A stretch of 64,000 nt of DNA, taken from NCBI RefSeq assembly GCF_024171865.1, contig NZ_JAMTCN010000024.1, positions 1-64,000 of the forward strand. Direction: 5' to 3'. Each line of letters opens with the position of its first letter. Within the stretch, counting starts at the first letter, position 1. This document shows positions 1-8,359 of the stretch, one piece after another. This DNA is from Prauserella aidingensis. GTDB taxonomy: Bacteria; Actinomycetota; Actinomycetes; Mycobacteriales; Pseudonocardiaceae. The position numbers were made by a program, and so were the translations under genes. Under the pieces are notes generated by a model, which was not told the DNA's origin, did not search any database, and saw nothing but the letters and a program-made list of their open reading frames with translations.

Positions 1-226
1 CGAGATAGCGATAGGCCGTGGCCCGCGAAATCCGGTGGTCTCGACCCAATCGTTGCGGGTCGGCGCGGTCGCGAAACCAGCGTAGCCCCAGCACAGCCTG
101 CCAGAAGCAGGTCAGCGAACGTGTTCCCGCGCGAGTGCCCCGACGACGACGTTCGGCCTGCAGCAGCCACGCCACCTGACGGGCGAGCTCGCGGGAGACA
201 TCAAGGATGGCAGGATGAGCAATCAC
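1..226 (-). CDS. IS-type transposase, N-terminal fragment (cut by window edge)
   Basis: Reading the minus strand from a GTG at 226 gives about 75 residues beginning MIAHPAILDVSRELARQVAW, followed by an Arg-rich stretch and an HTH-like segment ending ISRATAYRYL. This arrangement (short N-terminus, helix-turn-helix, then a DDE domain) is typical of the IS5-related transposases with a DDE_Tnp_4 domain that are common in actinobacteria. The catalytic domain lies outside the window, so integrity cannot be judged. An inverted repeat starts one base upstream of the start codon. Family assignment is inferred from recalled resemblance of the N-terminus. Confidence 0.7.
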   Translation of the reverse strand, partial: MIAHPAILDVSRELARQVAWLLQAERRRRGTRAGTRSLTCFWQAVLGLRWFRDRADPQRLGRDHRISRATAYRYL

Positions 227-288
227 GGAGAGCCTCTGGGTATGGGGACTTGATCTTGTGGTGAGACCAGTCCTACCAGGGGCTCTCC
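227..288. repeat. 13-bp inverted repeat upstream of the transposase
   Basis: GGAGAGCCTCTGG at 227-239 faces CCAGGGGCTCTCC at 276-288, with 12 of 13 positions complementary and a 36-nt loop. It directly abuts the transposase start. It may be part of the element's terminus or a hairpin in the transposase leader. A second dyad (ATCTCAGCG 294-302 / CGCTGAGAT 340-348) follows. The true IS end cannot be fixed from one side. Confidence 0.5.
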
Positions 289-685
289 GCCTCATCTCAG
301 CGCATCCATGCCACAGATCTCATGCGCCAGTTACTACCTCGCTGAGATCACCTCACTGCCGATGCCCAACTACGGCCACGTCGTTGATACGTCGAACGCT
401 GCAGTATGTTCCGTGGGGGTACTCCCATGGTCGCCATGTGTAGTCCGAGTGTCACTCTATCGAAACACCGTCCGGATCACACCAGTTCCACCGGATCAGA
501 ACGACCCACACAGGCCTGACGTCGATCGCCGTCGCAAGCACCAGCACCGACGAGCCCGGGCCGTCCTGGGCCGTCTCTGGGCCGTGAGACGTTCCGCAGG
601 GCCGAGAACCGGCGAGAAGTCCCGAGTAGCGTTTCTGCAGGTCACGGGACTTTCGCCGATTCCGGCCGCTGGTGCGAAAGTGCAG
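289..685. other. Intergenic stretch between transposase and rnpB
   Basis: About 400 nt without a convincing gene. Its GC is lower than the neighbours up to about 480. Short open frames here lack recognisable protein features, and one would read into the RNase P RNA. It contains the dyad at 294-302/340-348. It probably includes the edge of the IS and the region downstream of rnpB. No terminator with a T-run was identified. Confidence 0.4.
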
Positions 686-1116
686 GGAGGACGAGTTGGC
701 ATGTAAGCCGGATTCTGTTCCCACGGCCGGGCCGTGGGCGGCGACCATCCATCTCGGCCTGCCGTTGCCGGCAGGCTCCAGCGGTCTACCCGCAGGCCTC
801 GGACGGGCAGCCCTCGAACGCCTGCGCAGGAGCCCTGAGGCTCCCTCTTGACCTTGCTCCGGGTGGGGTTTACCGAGCCGTCCCGGTCGCCCGGGACGCT
901 GGTGGTCTCTTACACCACCGTTTCACCCTTACCCGACCACTGCGCCGGCGCCACCGGCACCGGCTCAGTACCGCCGGGCGGTCTGTTTTCTGTGGCACTT
1001 TCCCGCGGGTCACCCCGGGTTGCCGTTAGCAACCACCCTGCCCTGCGGAGTCCGGACTTTCCTCGAAACCGCGCCGCGTGGCGCGGCGTCGCGGCCGCCC
1101 TGCCAACTCGTCCTCC
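686..1116 (-). ncRNA. rnpB: RNase P RNA (bacterial type A)
   Basis: This is the catalytic RNA that cleaves 5' leaders from pre-tRNAs. On the minus strand the 5' part carries the conserved GAGGAAAGTCCGGACTCC block (around 1046-1072), and the 3' part ends in the conserved AACAGAATCCGGCTTA (around 704-719). The two ends form a long perfect P1 helix: GGAGGACGAGTTGGCA at 686-701 pairs with 1101-1116. The CR-type sequence complementary to CCACCGTTTCACCCTTACC is present near 914-934. The length of about 430 nt fits actinobacterial rnpB. Exact ends are inferred from the P1 pairing. Confidence 0.95.
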
Positions 1117-1148
1117 AGCCCAGGCTACTCCGTACCCCTCGACGGGTG

Positions 1149-2432
1149 TCACCGAAGGTGGGACACGTCGTTGACCAGGCGGACGCTGGCGTTGCCGTCC
1201 GGGTAGAAGTCGGCGATCGACAGCGACGCCGGGTCGAGGTGCAGCCGGAACAGCAGGGACGCGCCGCCGTCGAGCGCCAGGCGGAGCAGCATCTTGATCG
1301 GCGTCACGTGGCTGACGACGACGACCGTCCGCCCCGCGTACCGGCGGAGCAGCTCGTCGTGGGCCTGCTGGACGCGGGTGTACACAGCGTCGAAGCTCTC
1401 CCCGTCCGGCGGCGGCACCGACGTGTCGCTCATCCACCGGCGATGCACCTCCGGGTCGCGCTGTGAGGCCTCGGCGAACGTCAGCCCCTCCCACGCGCCG
1501 AAATCCGTCTCCCGCAACGACTGCTGCGTCTCGACGCGCGTACCGAGGGCGTCGGCCACCGCCTGCGCGGTCGCCGCGGCGCGGGCGAGCGGCGACGCGA
1601 CGACCACGGGATCGGCGTCGGCCACACCGTCCATTCCGGCCAGTCGTTTCGCCGCGGCCTGCGCCTGCCACCGACCCGTCTCGGTCAGTGCGACGTCGCC
1701 GAGCCCGGAGTAGCGGCGGTCGACCGACATCTCCGTCTGACCGTGCCGGACGAGCAGCAGCCGCGTCGGCGTTCCCGTGGCCCCGGTCCAGCCCGTCGGC
1801 GCGCGGTCGGCCTTCGCGGGCTCCTCCGACGCGGCGGGCTCCGACACGGCACCGGCCGACTTGGCGGGTTCGGTCAACGGCAGCGCGGTCTGTTCGGCCT
1901 CGGCGACCGGTGCCGACGCGGGCCCGGGTTCCGTGGCGGGCTCCTGCTTCGCGGAGGGGGCCGGTTCCGAAGCGGGCTTCGGGTCCGGCGCGGTACGTCC
2001 GACGGGCTCGGTGGTGCCGACGGCGGCCTGGGTGTCCATGGCCTCGTTGGCGAGCCGGTCGGCGTACGAGTTCTTCGCTCGCGGAATCCACTCGTACGTC
2101 ACCCGCTCGAACCGGCCCGCGAGGTCGCGTGCCTCGAGCGCGAGCGGCTGCAACGCGGTGTTCTTGATCTTCCAGCGGCCGCACATCTGCTCGACGACCA
2201 GCTTCGAGTCCATCTTGACGTCCACAATGGACGCACCCGATGCCGCCGCGGCCTCGAGTCCCGCGACGAGACCGCTGTACTCGGCCACGTTGTTCGTCGC
2301 GGTTCCGATGCCGACCGCGCGTTCGGCCAGCACTTCGCCCGTGTCGACGTCCTTCACGACCGCCCCGTACCCGGCGGGACCGGGATTGCCGCGCGAACCA
2401 CCGTCCGCCTCGACGACGACGTGTCTGCTCAC
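1149..2432 (-). CDS. Bifunctional RNase H / histidine phosphatase
   Basis: A 427-aa fusion. Residues 1-140 are an RNase HI domain (VEADGGSRGNPGPAGYG, then NNVAEYSGL, VKMDSKLVVEQ and a late ADRLANEAMD, supplying the acidic catalytic residues) that degrades RNA in RNA:DNA hybrids. An Ala/Glu/Pro-rich linker of about 85 residues follows. From about residue 225 there is a histidine-phosphatase (CobC/alpha-ribazole phosphatase-like) domain with LLLVRHGQTEMS and a second catalytic His in VVVSHVTPI. The same fusion exists in mycobacteria (Rv2228c). The GTG start at 2432 overlaps the stop of the upstream zinc-ribbon gene by four bases, indicating translational coupling. Dual activity is inferred from the family. 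Confidence 0.9.
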   Translation of the reverse strand: MSRHVVVEADGGSRGNPGPAGYGAVVKDVDTGEVLAERAVGIGTATNNVAEYSGLVAGLEAAAASGASIVDVKMDSKLVVEQMCGRWKIKNTALQPLALEARDLAGRFERVTYEWIPRAKNSYADRLANEAMDTQAAVGTTEPVGRTAPDPKPASEPAPSAKQEPATEPGPASAPVAEAEQTALPLTEPAKSAGAVSEPAASEEPAKADRAPTGWTGATGTPTRLLLVRHGQTEMSVDRRYSGLGDVALTETGRWQAQAAAKRLAGMDGVADADPVVVASPLARAAATAQAVADALGTRVETQQSLRETDFGAWEGLTFAEASQRDPEVHRRWMSDTSVPPPDGESFDAVYTRVQQAHDELLRRYAGRTVVVVSHVTPIKMLLRLALDGGASLLFRLHLDPASLSIADFYPDGNASVRLVNDVSHLR

Positions 2433-3166
2433 AGGCCGGACTCCCCTGTACGAACCAGGATCGCGCCACAGTTCTCGCACATGATGACGTCGTCCTTGGC
2501 CGCGTTCTTGATTTCCGAGAGCTGACTGCGGTCGAGTTCCAGCTTGCACGCGCCGCACTGCCGCGAGCGCAGCAATCCCGCACCGATACCCCGCTGCTCG
2601 CGGACCCGGTCGTACGCCTTGATGAGCGCCTCCGGGAACTTCGGCACCAGCGCGTTGCGGTCCGCGTCGCGGCGGGCCTGGGTGGCGTCGAGGTCGGCGA
2701 GCACCTCGTCGCGTCGCGTCACCGCGTCCTGGAGATCCTGCTCCGCCTTGTCGACCTCGGCGGCGGCGCGCTGCACCTCCATGTCGGCCGCCTCGCGTCG
2801 TTCCATCAGCTCCAGCTGGTCGTCCTCGAGGACCTGCTGCCTGCGCGCGAGGGTGTCCAGCTCGTGTTCCAGCTCGGTCAGTTGCTTCGCCCCGGCGGAG
2901 CCGGACTCCATGAGCTTGCGGTCGCGATCCGCGCGGGCGCGCACGGATTCCACCTCGCGCTCCTGCCGGGTCACTTCGCGTTCCAGATCGGATGCCGACG
3001 TCTGGGCGGTCACGAGCGCATCACGCTTGTCCCGCAACGTCTTCTCGATGCCCTCGATCTCGGCCAGCTCGGGCAGGTTCCGGCGCCGGTGGGCGACGCG
3101 CGCGAGCTCCGCGTCGACTTCGGCGAGGTCCAGCAACTCACGCTGCAGGGACGGGTCTGCCTTCAC
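2429..3166 (-). CDS. Zinc ribbon domain protein (C4-type, Rv2229c-like)
   Basis: 245 aa. Residues 1-170 are a charged, strongly predicted coiled coil ([29 protein letters not shown] onward). The C-terminus is a four-cysteine zinc ribbon: [12 protein letters not shown] and then [10 protein letters not shown]. The molecular function is unknown; nucleic-acid association is often guessed. GTG at 3166 was chosen because it overlaps the stop of the upstream nif3-like gene in GTGA and has GGGAG upstream; an in-frame start further upstream would run into that gene. It sits in a three-gene coupled operon with the nif3-like and RNase H genes, an order conserved in actinobacteria. Confidence 0.85.
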   Translation of the reverse strand: MKADPSLQRELLDLAEVDAELARVAHRRRNLPELAEIEGIEKTLRDKRDALVTAQTSASDLEREVTRQEREVESVRARADRDRKLMESGSAGAKQLTELEHELDTLARRQQVLEDDQLELMERREAADMEVQRAAAEVDKAEQDLQDAVTRRDEVLADLDATQARRDADRNALVPKFPEALIKAYDRVREQRGIGAGLLRSRQCGACKLELDRSQLSEIKNAAKDDVIMCENCGAILVRTGESGL

Positions 3167-4032
3167 TTCGTACTCCCGTTCGCTCGGACGTTCCACGGGT
3201 CGGTGCACCGCGTGGAGACGTGAACCTCGACGTTACCCGCCCCGCCGATCACCTCGGCGGCTTGCCCGCACCACGGCCACTCGCTCGCCCAGTGCGTCAG
3301 ACCCACCAGCGCGGGGACCGCGCCGGGCTGCTCGAGATGCTCGCCCGCGGGGTGGTGGCGCAGGTCGGCCGTGACGTAGGCGTCGACGCCCGCCGCGGTC
3401 GCCGTGTCGAGAAAGCCGTCACCCGCACCGCCGGAGACCGCGACCGTACGGATCGGACGCTCGGGGGCTCCCGCTCCGTACACACCGGGGACAGTGGCGG
3501 GCAGCGCCGCGCCGACGCGTTCGACGAACGCGCCGAACGGTTCCGGCACCGGCAGCTCGCCGATGCGGCCGAGCCCGGTGCTCGCCCCGTCGCCATGCGG
3601 CGCGAGCGGGCGGCGCACGCCGAGGCCGATCGCCGCGGCGAGCGCGTCGGACACGCCGGGATCGGCCGAATCGGCGTTGGTGTGCGCGCAGAAGAGCGCC
3701 ACACCCTCCCGGATCATGCGATGGACGAGCGACCCTTTCGAGGTGTCGGCGGGGACGCCGTGCACGCCGCGCAACATCAGCGGATGGTGAGCGACGATCA
3801 GCTGCGCACCGACCTCCAGGGCCTCGTCGACGGTCGCCGCGACCGGGTCGACGCAGACGAGAACCCGTTCGACGCGGTCGGCCGGGTCACCGCACACGAG
3901 ACCGACCGCGTCCCACGACTCCGCGAGCTCGCGCGGATACGCCGTGTCCAGCGCCACAACGATGTCGGCAACGGTCGGCGAGGCCGGACCACCGGGGCCC
4001 GGGGCATCGGAGGTGAGGCTGGTGGCGGACAT
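3163..4032 (-). CDS. Nif3-like dinuclear metal center protein
   Basis: 289 aa, NIF3/YbgI family. Metal-binding signatures are visible: [12 protein letters not shown] (paired histidines), [11 protein letters not shown], and a C-terminal [10 protein letters not shown]. These residues coordinate two metals in the toroidal NIF3 fold. Proposed activities for the family (GTP cyclohydrolase I type 2, hydrolase) remain unsettled, so no reaction is assigned. The start ATG at 4032 has a GGAGG nine bases upstream. It is the first gene of the coupled operon with the zinc-ribbon and RNase H genes, and is divergent from the HNH gene across 332 bp. Confidence 0.88.
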   Translation of the reverse strand: MSATSLTSDAPGPGGPASPTVADIVVALDTAYPRELAESWDAVGLVCGDPADRVERVLVCVDPVAATVDEALEVGAQLIVAHHPLMLRGVHGVPADTSKGSLVHRMIREGVALFCAHTNADSADPGVSDALAAAIGLGVRRPLAPHGDGASTGLGRIGELPVPEPFGAFVERVGAALPATVPGVYGAGAPERPIRTVAVSGGAGDGFLDTATAAGVDAYVTADLRHHPAGEHLEQPGAVPALVGLTHWASEWPWCGQAAEVIGGAGNVEVHVSTRCTDPWNVRANGSTK

Positions 4033-4317
4033 GGCGCGATCCTCCCATGCACCCCCGGCAACGCGGCCACGCCGCCCGGAGCACCGTGGCCGCTCTCGCC
4101 GGCGGTCGCCGTCGCCGTGGGACGACTCGTCGAGGTGACACCCGATCGGCCCAGTCGCCGGGAACCGTGAGTCTCGACAACGAGACACGGTCGCACCGGA
4201 CTGTCCGAGGTCGGCGCGACGAGCCCGCCTCCGTGCTCCGCCGGCGACGCACGAGTGGTGACATTCGTTCACAGTCCGTCGGGCCACGACGACTACGGCG
4301 CGAAATCGAGCATTACC
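4033..4317. other. Divergent intergenic region, nif3-like / HNH gene
   Basis: The 5' part of the 332-bp gap between the divergent genes. It holds the unmapped promoter of the nif3-like operon; no convincing coding frame was seen. The right end of the gap carries the SOS box and -10 element listed separately. Confidence 0.4.
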
Positions 4318-4357
4318 CGAACAGGTGTTCGCCAAGCAGGTTCGATGTGGCTAGCGT
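4318..4357 (+). promoter_or_regulatory. LexA SOS box and -10 element of the HNH gene
   Basis: CGAACAGGTGTTCG at 4318-4331 matches the Gram-positive/actinobacterial LexA consensus CGAACRNRYGTTCG at every position and is palindromic. TAGCGT at 4352-4357 fits a TAnnnT -10 box. The predicted transcript would start within one or two bases of the GTG at 4365, implying a leaderless mRNA repressed by LexA. Mycobacterial 13E12-family (DUF222/HNH) genes are known DNA-damage-inducible LexA targets, which fits. Confidence 0.75.
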
Positions 4358-4364
4358 CGGAGGG

Positions 4365-5747
4365 GTGACCGATGGGGGAACAGACCTGGACGAGATGGTC
4401 CGCATCGAGCGGGACATCGCACGACTGCACGCACGGTTCGTGGACGCCGCCGCGCGATTCGTCGCCGTACGCGGGTGCACGGACGAGGCCGTCGCCGAGG
4501 TCGGCGTCGCACTCGGATGGACCGGACGGTTCGCCCGGCAGCGACTGGAACTCGCCGAACAACTGACGACCCGACTACCGCACACCCTCGACGCACTGAC
4601 CCGCGGCGAGATCGACCTCGTCAAGGCCGCGAAAGTCGCCGGGCCGACCGCCGCGCTCGCGGACGAGCCCGCGAAACGCGTCGACCGGCTCGTGGCCGGC
4701 AGGCTCGACGGCGCGACCGCGGGATCCGTCCAACGGCTGGTCAAGAAGACCGTGATCGACATCGACCCCGAAGGGCAAACCGAACGAGCCCGGCACGAAC
4801 GCGCCCAACGGCACGTCCGACTCAGCCACGGCGACGGGAGCATGGCCACACTGGCGGCCGAGCTCCCCGCCGAACGAGCGCAGGCAGCGTACGCACGCAT
4901 CGACACCGCGGCCCGCACCCTCCGCAGGAGCGGCGACCGACGCACCCTCGACCAGCTCCGCGCCGACGTCTACGGCGACCTTCTGCTCGGCCACGACCTG
5001 CCCGGAGACGACACGTCGACCGCCCAGGGAACACCGTCGGCCACGAAAGCGGACGTGTTCGTCCACATCGACCTGGCCACCCTGACCGGCCTGGCCGACA
5101 ACCCCGCCGAACTCGCCGGCCACGGCCCGCTGCCCGCCCCCGTCGCGCGCGCCATCGCCCACGACCCGACGTCGACCTGGCGCCGGATCATCACCGATCC
5201 GCACACGGGCGCACCCCTCGACGTCGGACACACCCGATACCGGCCGCCCCGCGCCCTCGCCGACTACGTCAAGGTCCGCGACCGCACCTGCCGCTTCCCC
5301 GGATGCCACCGCCCCGCCGACGACGTCGACCTAGACCACGTCATCCCCCACGGCTGCGACGGACCCACCTGCGCGGCCAACCTCATCGGGCTCTGCCGAC
5401 ACCACCACCGGGTCAAACACACCCCCGGCTGGACGTTCCGACTCGACACCGACGGCACCCTGCACATCGCAACACCCACCGGGCGCCACGTCACCGGCCC
5501 ACCGCCGCACGAGACGGACCACGGCAGCGAACGAGACGGACCCGAAGCAACATCACCACCCGGCCCGCGGGACCCACGCCTGCGACCGGAGCCGCACCCC
5601 GGCCGCAGGCCACGCGGAAAAACCCGCCGCCGCGGCGGACGCCGCCCACGCGGGGACACCGCCGCGCACGACCCCGCCGCGCACGACCCCGTGGCTCGGC
5701 GGACGGAACCCGGCGAACGGAACACCACGAGCGACGCCTCTCCCTGA
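4365..5747 (+). CDS. DUF222 / HNH endonuclease (13E12-repeat family)
   Basis: 460 aa. An N-terminal DUF222 helical region (to about residue 280) is followed by an HNH nuclease core from about residue 305: CRFPGCHRPADDVDLDHVIP, then NLIGLCRHHHRVKH. The Cys pair, the DLDH and the HHH supply zinc and catalytic ligands. The last 80 residues are low-complexity Arg/Pro/Asp-rich. These genes are multicopy in actinobacteria; some encode mobile or damage-related nucleases, but substrates are unknown. The start is uncertain: GTG 4365 is preferred because the -10 box predicts transcription beginning there (leaderless). GTG 4347 or ATG 4395 are alternatives. Control by LexA is indicated by the upstream SOS box. 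Confidence 0.82.
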   Translation: MTDGGTDLDEMVRIERDIARLHARFVDAAARFVAVRGCTDEAVAEVGVALGWTGRFARQRLELAEQLTTRLPHTLDALTRGEIDLVKAAKVAGPTAALADEPAKRVDRLVAGRLDGATAGSVQRLVKKTVIDIDPEGQTERARHERAQRHVRLSHGDGSMATLAAELPAERAQAAYARIDTAARTLRRSGDRRTLDQLRADVYGDLLLGHDLPGDDTSTAQGTPSATKADVFVHIDLATLTGLADNPAELAGHGPLPAPVARAIAHDPTSTWRRIITDPHTGAPLDVGHTRYRPPRALADYVKVRDRTCRFPGCHRPADDVDLDHVIPHGCDGPTCAANLIGLCRHHHRVKHTPGWTFRLDTDGTLHIATPTGRHVTGPPPHETDHGSERDGPEATSPPGPRDPRLRPEPHPGRRPRGKTRRRGGRRPRGDTAAHDPAAHDPVARRTEPGERNTTSDASP

Positions 5748-5796
5748 CGACGACCGGGAGTACGACCCCACCGGCCGATTCCGGCAGACTGACACC

Positions 5797-6285
5797 GTGA
5801 CGGACCAACAGCATCCCGACGGGAACCTCCACATCTGCTTCGTCTGCACGGGCAACATCTGCCGGTCCCCGATGGCGGCACTCGTGTTCCGGCGACACCT
5901 CGACGAGGCCGGGCTCGCCGACAACGTGACGGTCACGAGCGCAGGCGTCGGCCCGTGGCACATGGGCGAGCCCGCGGACTCCCGCGCCCGCGCCACCCTC
6001 CTCGGTGCCGGCTACGCCGACGACCACGTCGCCGCCCAACTCGGCCCCGCCCACCGCGACGCCGACCTCTTCGTCGTCGCCACGAAGAGCCACCTGCGTG
6101 ACGTCACCGAGTTCGCAGGCAACCCGGACCGCGTCGCCCTGCTGCGCACCTTCGACCCGTCGGCACCCGCCGACGCCGAAGTGCCCGACCCGTACTACGG
6201 CGGCGACGACGGCTTCACCGACGTCCTCGACATGATCGAACGCGCCATGCCGGAGCTGATCTCATGGGCACGAACCCGACTGTGA
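5797..6285 (+). CDS. Low-molecular-weight protein tyrosine phosphatase
   Basis: 162 aa, the standard length. The P-loop CTGNICRS (C-x5-R-S) lies at residues 17-24, and the general-acid DPYY is near residue 131. It dephosphorylates phosphotyrosine proteins through a cysteinyl-phosphate intermediate. It corresponds to PtpA (Rv2234) of mycobacteria, which also lies just upstream of a SURF1 gene and cobD. The GTG start at 5797 lacks a strong ribosome site. Its last 22 bases overlap the start of the following kinase gene, suggesting coupled translation. A role in host interaction, known for M. tuberculosis PtpA, should not be assumed here. Confidence 0.9.
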   Translation: MTDQQHPDGNLHICFVCTGNICRSPMAALVFRRHLDEAGLADNVTVTSAGVGPWHMGEPADSRARATLLGAGYADDHVAAQLGPAHRDADLFVVATKSHLRDVTEFAGNPDRVALLRTFDPSAPADAEVPDPYYGGDDGFTDVLDMIERAMPELISWARTRL

Positions 6286-7175
6286 CCGCCTACGACGCGA
6301 TCGTCCGCCACACCGGCTCCCAGCCCACCGACATCCGCCCCCTCGGGAGCGGCGCCGTCGTCGCACGCCTCGACGACCAGGCGACCACGGTGGTCGCCAA
6401 ACCCGCAGCCGGCCCCAACGCCACCGCTGCCGAAGGCACAGGCCTCCGCTGGCTCGCCGAACCAGGCGACGTGCCGGTGCCGCACGCCCACGGCTGGGAC
6501 GACGACTGGCTCGTCCTCGACTACATCGAACCCGCAGGCCGCTCCCCCTCGCCCGCTACCGCCGAAACGTTCGGCCGCAACCTCGCCACCCTCCACCTGC
6601 GCGGCGCCCCCTCCTTCGGCTCCCCTCCACCCGGCGGGCCGGTCGACGCCTGGATCGGCCTCGCCCCGATGAGCAACAACGGCACCACCGGGTCCAACAC
6701 GACCTGGGCCACGTTCTACGCCAGGGACCGCATCGAGCCGTACGTACGCACCGCCGTCGACCAGGGAACCTTCGACCCCGACGAAGCCGCCGTCTTCGAC
6801 ACCGTGTGCACGCGACTTCCCGACCTCCAGCCCGGCGTCGAACCGCCGGCCCGCCTCCACGGCGACCTGTGGACCGGGAACGTCCACTGGAGCACCGACG
6901 GCCGAGCGTGGCTCATCGACCCGGCAGCCCACGGCGGACACCGCGAAACCGACCTCGCCATGCTCCGCCTGTTCGGAGCCCCGCGACTGGACCGCATCCT
7001 CGGTGCCTATGTCGAGGCCGCCGAGGAGGCGGGCCGCCCACTCGAAGCCGGCCACGAAAACCGCGTCGGCTTGCACCAACTGTTCCCGCTGCTCGTCCAC
7101 ACGGTGCTGTTCGGCGGCGGCTACGCCCGCCAAGCACTGAACGCAGCACGGCAGGCTCTGAACTCCACGGGCTGA
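6264..7175 (+). CDS. Fructosamine kinase family protein
   Basis: 303 aa with a protein-kinase-like fold of the fructosamine/ketosamine-3-kinase family. The catalytic HGDLWTGNVHW (residues about 195-205) and the metal-binding LIDPAAHGGHRETDLAML are intact. Family members phosphorylate fructosamine or ribulosamine adducts on proteins, leading to deglycation; the substrate here is inferred. It overlaps the phosphatase gene by 22 nt in another frame and precedes SURF1 by 30 nt, so the three are likely cotranscribed. Confidence 0.88.
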   Translation: MGTNPTVTAYDAIVRHTGSQPTDIRPLGSGAVVARLDDQATTVVAKPAAGPNATAAEGTGLRWLAEPGDVPVPHAHGWDDDWLVLDYIEPAGRSPSPATAETFGRNLATLHLRGAPSFGSPPPGGPVDAWIGLAPMSNNGTTGSNTTWATFYARDRIEPYVRTAVDQGTFDPDEAAVFDTVCTRLPDLQPGVEPPARLHGDLWTGNVHWSTDGRAWLIDPAAHGGHRETDLAMLRLFGAPRLDRILGAYVEAAEEAGRPLEAGHENRVGLHQLFPLLVHTVLFGGGYARQALNAARQALNSTG

Positions 7176-7205
7176 GACGCACACCGCGCCAGCCACGACC
7201 ACTCG

Positions 7206-8177
7206 ATGAGCCGTTCCGGCTCGACGCCTACCGTGGTGGGTGTGCGGTGGAAGTTCCTGCTCAAGCCCGGCTGGCTGGCGTTGACGGTGGTGGTGTTCGT
7301 CTTCGCCGCCCTGAGCTTCACCGTGCTCGCCCCGTGGCAGTTCGAACGGCACGAGGAACGCGCCGCTCGGAACGACGCCGTGTCCTCGTCCACCGCAGCC
7401 CGCCCGCAACCGTTGGCAGAGGTACTGCCGGGTGACACCGCCCCGGACGGCCGCACCGAGTGGCGACGCGTGATCGTCGAAGGTACGTACCTGCCCGACG
7501 ACGAAGTGATCGCGCGGCTGCGTACCGTCCAGGGCGAGCCCGCGTTCGAGGTGCTCACGCCGCTGCGTACGACCGCAGGCCCGACGGTGCTGATCAACCG
7601 GGGTTTCGTGCGGCCCGCCAACGACACCGGAGTGCCGGACTTCGAGGCCCCGCCGCAAGGCCGCGTCACCGTCGAAGCCCGCGTGCGCGTCGACGAGAAC
7701 GATCCGTCGAACCGCGACGCGTTCGCCGACGAGACCACAGGCGGCAGGTTGCACTCGTACTCGGTGGATTCGAAGGTCGTGGCACGCGCGACGAACCTGG
7801 ACATCAAGCCGGGCTATTACCAGCTCGAGCCCGGTGAGCCGGGCGTGCTGACAGCCCTGCCGCTCCCTCAGCTCGAGGCCGGCCCGTACTTCTCGTACGC
7901 GCTGCAATGGATCGCGTTCGGCGCGATGGCCCTGCTCGGGTGGCTGTACTTCACGGTCCGCGAAGCACGGCCGGGCGGTGCCCTCGCCGACACCGACGCA
8001 ACAGACTCCGAGTCCGCCGGCGCCCCCTCCGGCGCCAATCCCGACGACGCTGTCGAGCCGACCGCCACCGAACCCACCGTGGCGGCTCCGAGCCGACGTA
8101 AGCAGTCGGGCAGGCAGAGGCGCAAGTCGGTGGCACAGATCCTCGCGGAGGACGACGAGGCCGACGCGCTCCGGTGA
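7206..8177 (+). CDS. SURF1 family cytochrome oxidase assembly protein
   Basis: 323 aa as delimited. A first transmembrane helix (about residues 18-42) is followed by the family motif PWQFERH, the extracytoplasmic region with TEWRRVIVEGTY and GPTVLINRGFVRP, a second helix near residue 235-258 (ALQWIAFGAMALLGWLYF), and a cytoplasmic acidic/basic tail. SURF1 proteins assist haem a insertion into aa3-type cytochrome c oxidase. GTG 7242, giving MRWKFLLKPGW, is a plausible alternative start matching homologues better. Its position upstream of cobD matches mycobacteria (Rv2235-Rv2236c). Confidence 0.87.
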   Translation: MSRSGSTPTVVGVRWKFLLKPGWLALTVVVFVFAALSFTVLAPWQFERHEERAARNDAVSSSTAARPQPLAEVLPGDTAPDGRTEWRRVIVEGTYLPDDEVIARLRTVQGEPAFEVLTPLRTTAGPTVLINRGFVRPANDTGVPDFEAPPQGRVTVEARVRVDENDPSNRDAFADETTGGRLHSYSVDSKVVARATNLDIKPGYYQLEPGEPGVLTALPLPQLEAGPYFSYALQWIAFGAMALLGWLYFTVREARPGGALADTDATDSESAGAPSGANPDDAVEPTATEPTVAAPSRRKQSGRQRRKSVAQILAEDDEADALR

Positions 8178-8359
8178 GCGGCGTCTGTCGGTAACCGGAA
8201 CGTGTTCGTTCCGTGACCAACGGAGGGGGATTCCCCACCTTTCGCCCATTACCTTCGTCGGTACTTTTCGCCGACCGACCAAAGGACCGGGATGAGTCGG
8301 GCAGATTGCCTTCGCGTGCCGACTCCGAGCGCGGCACATGGACAACCTGCGGAGGTCCC

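Noticed and set aside
308-706. Short open frames between the transposase and rnpB
   Set aside because: They have no conserved features, one runs into the RNase P RNA, and codon use is unconvincing.
8178-8359. Possible c-di-AMP (ydaO-type) riboswitch before the secreted M15 peptidase
   Set aside because: Cell-wall hydrolase genes of actinobacteria often have one, but the conserved blocks of that class could not be found in this 182-nt leader; only a GGGGGATTCCCC hairpin is visible.
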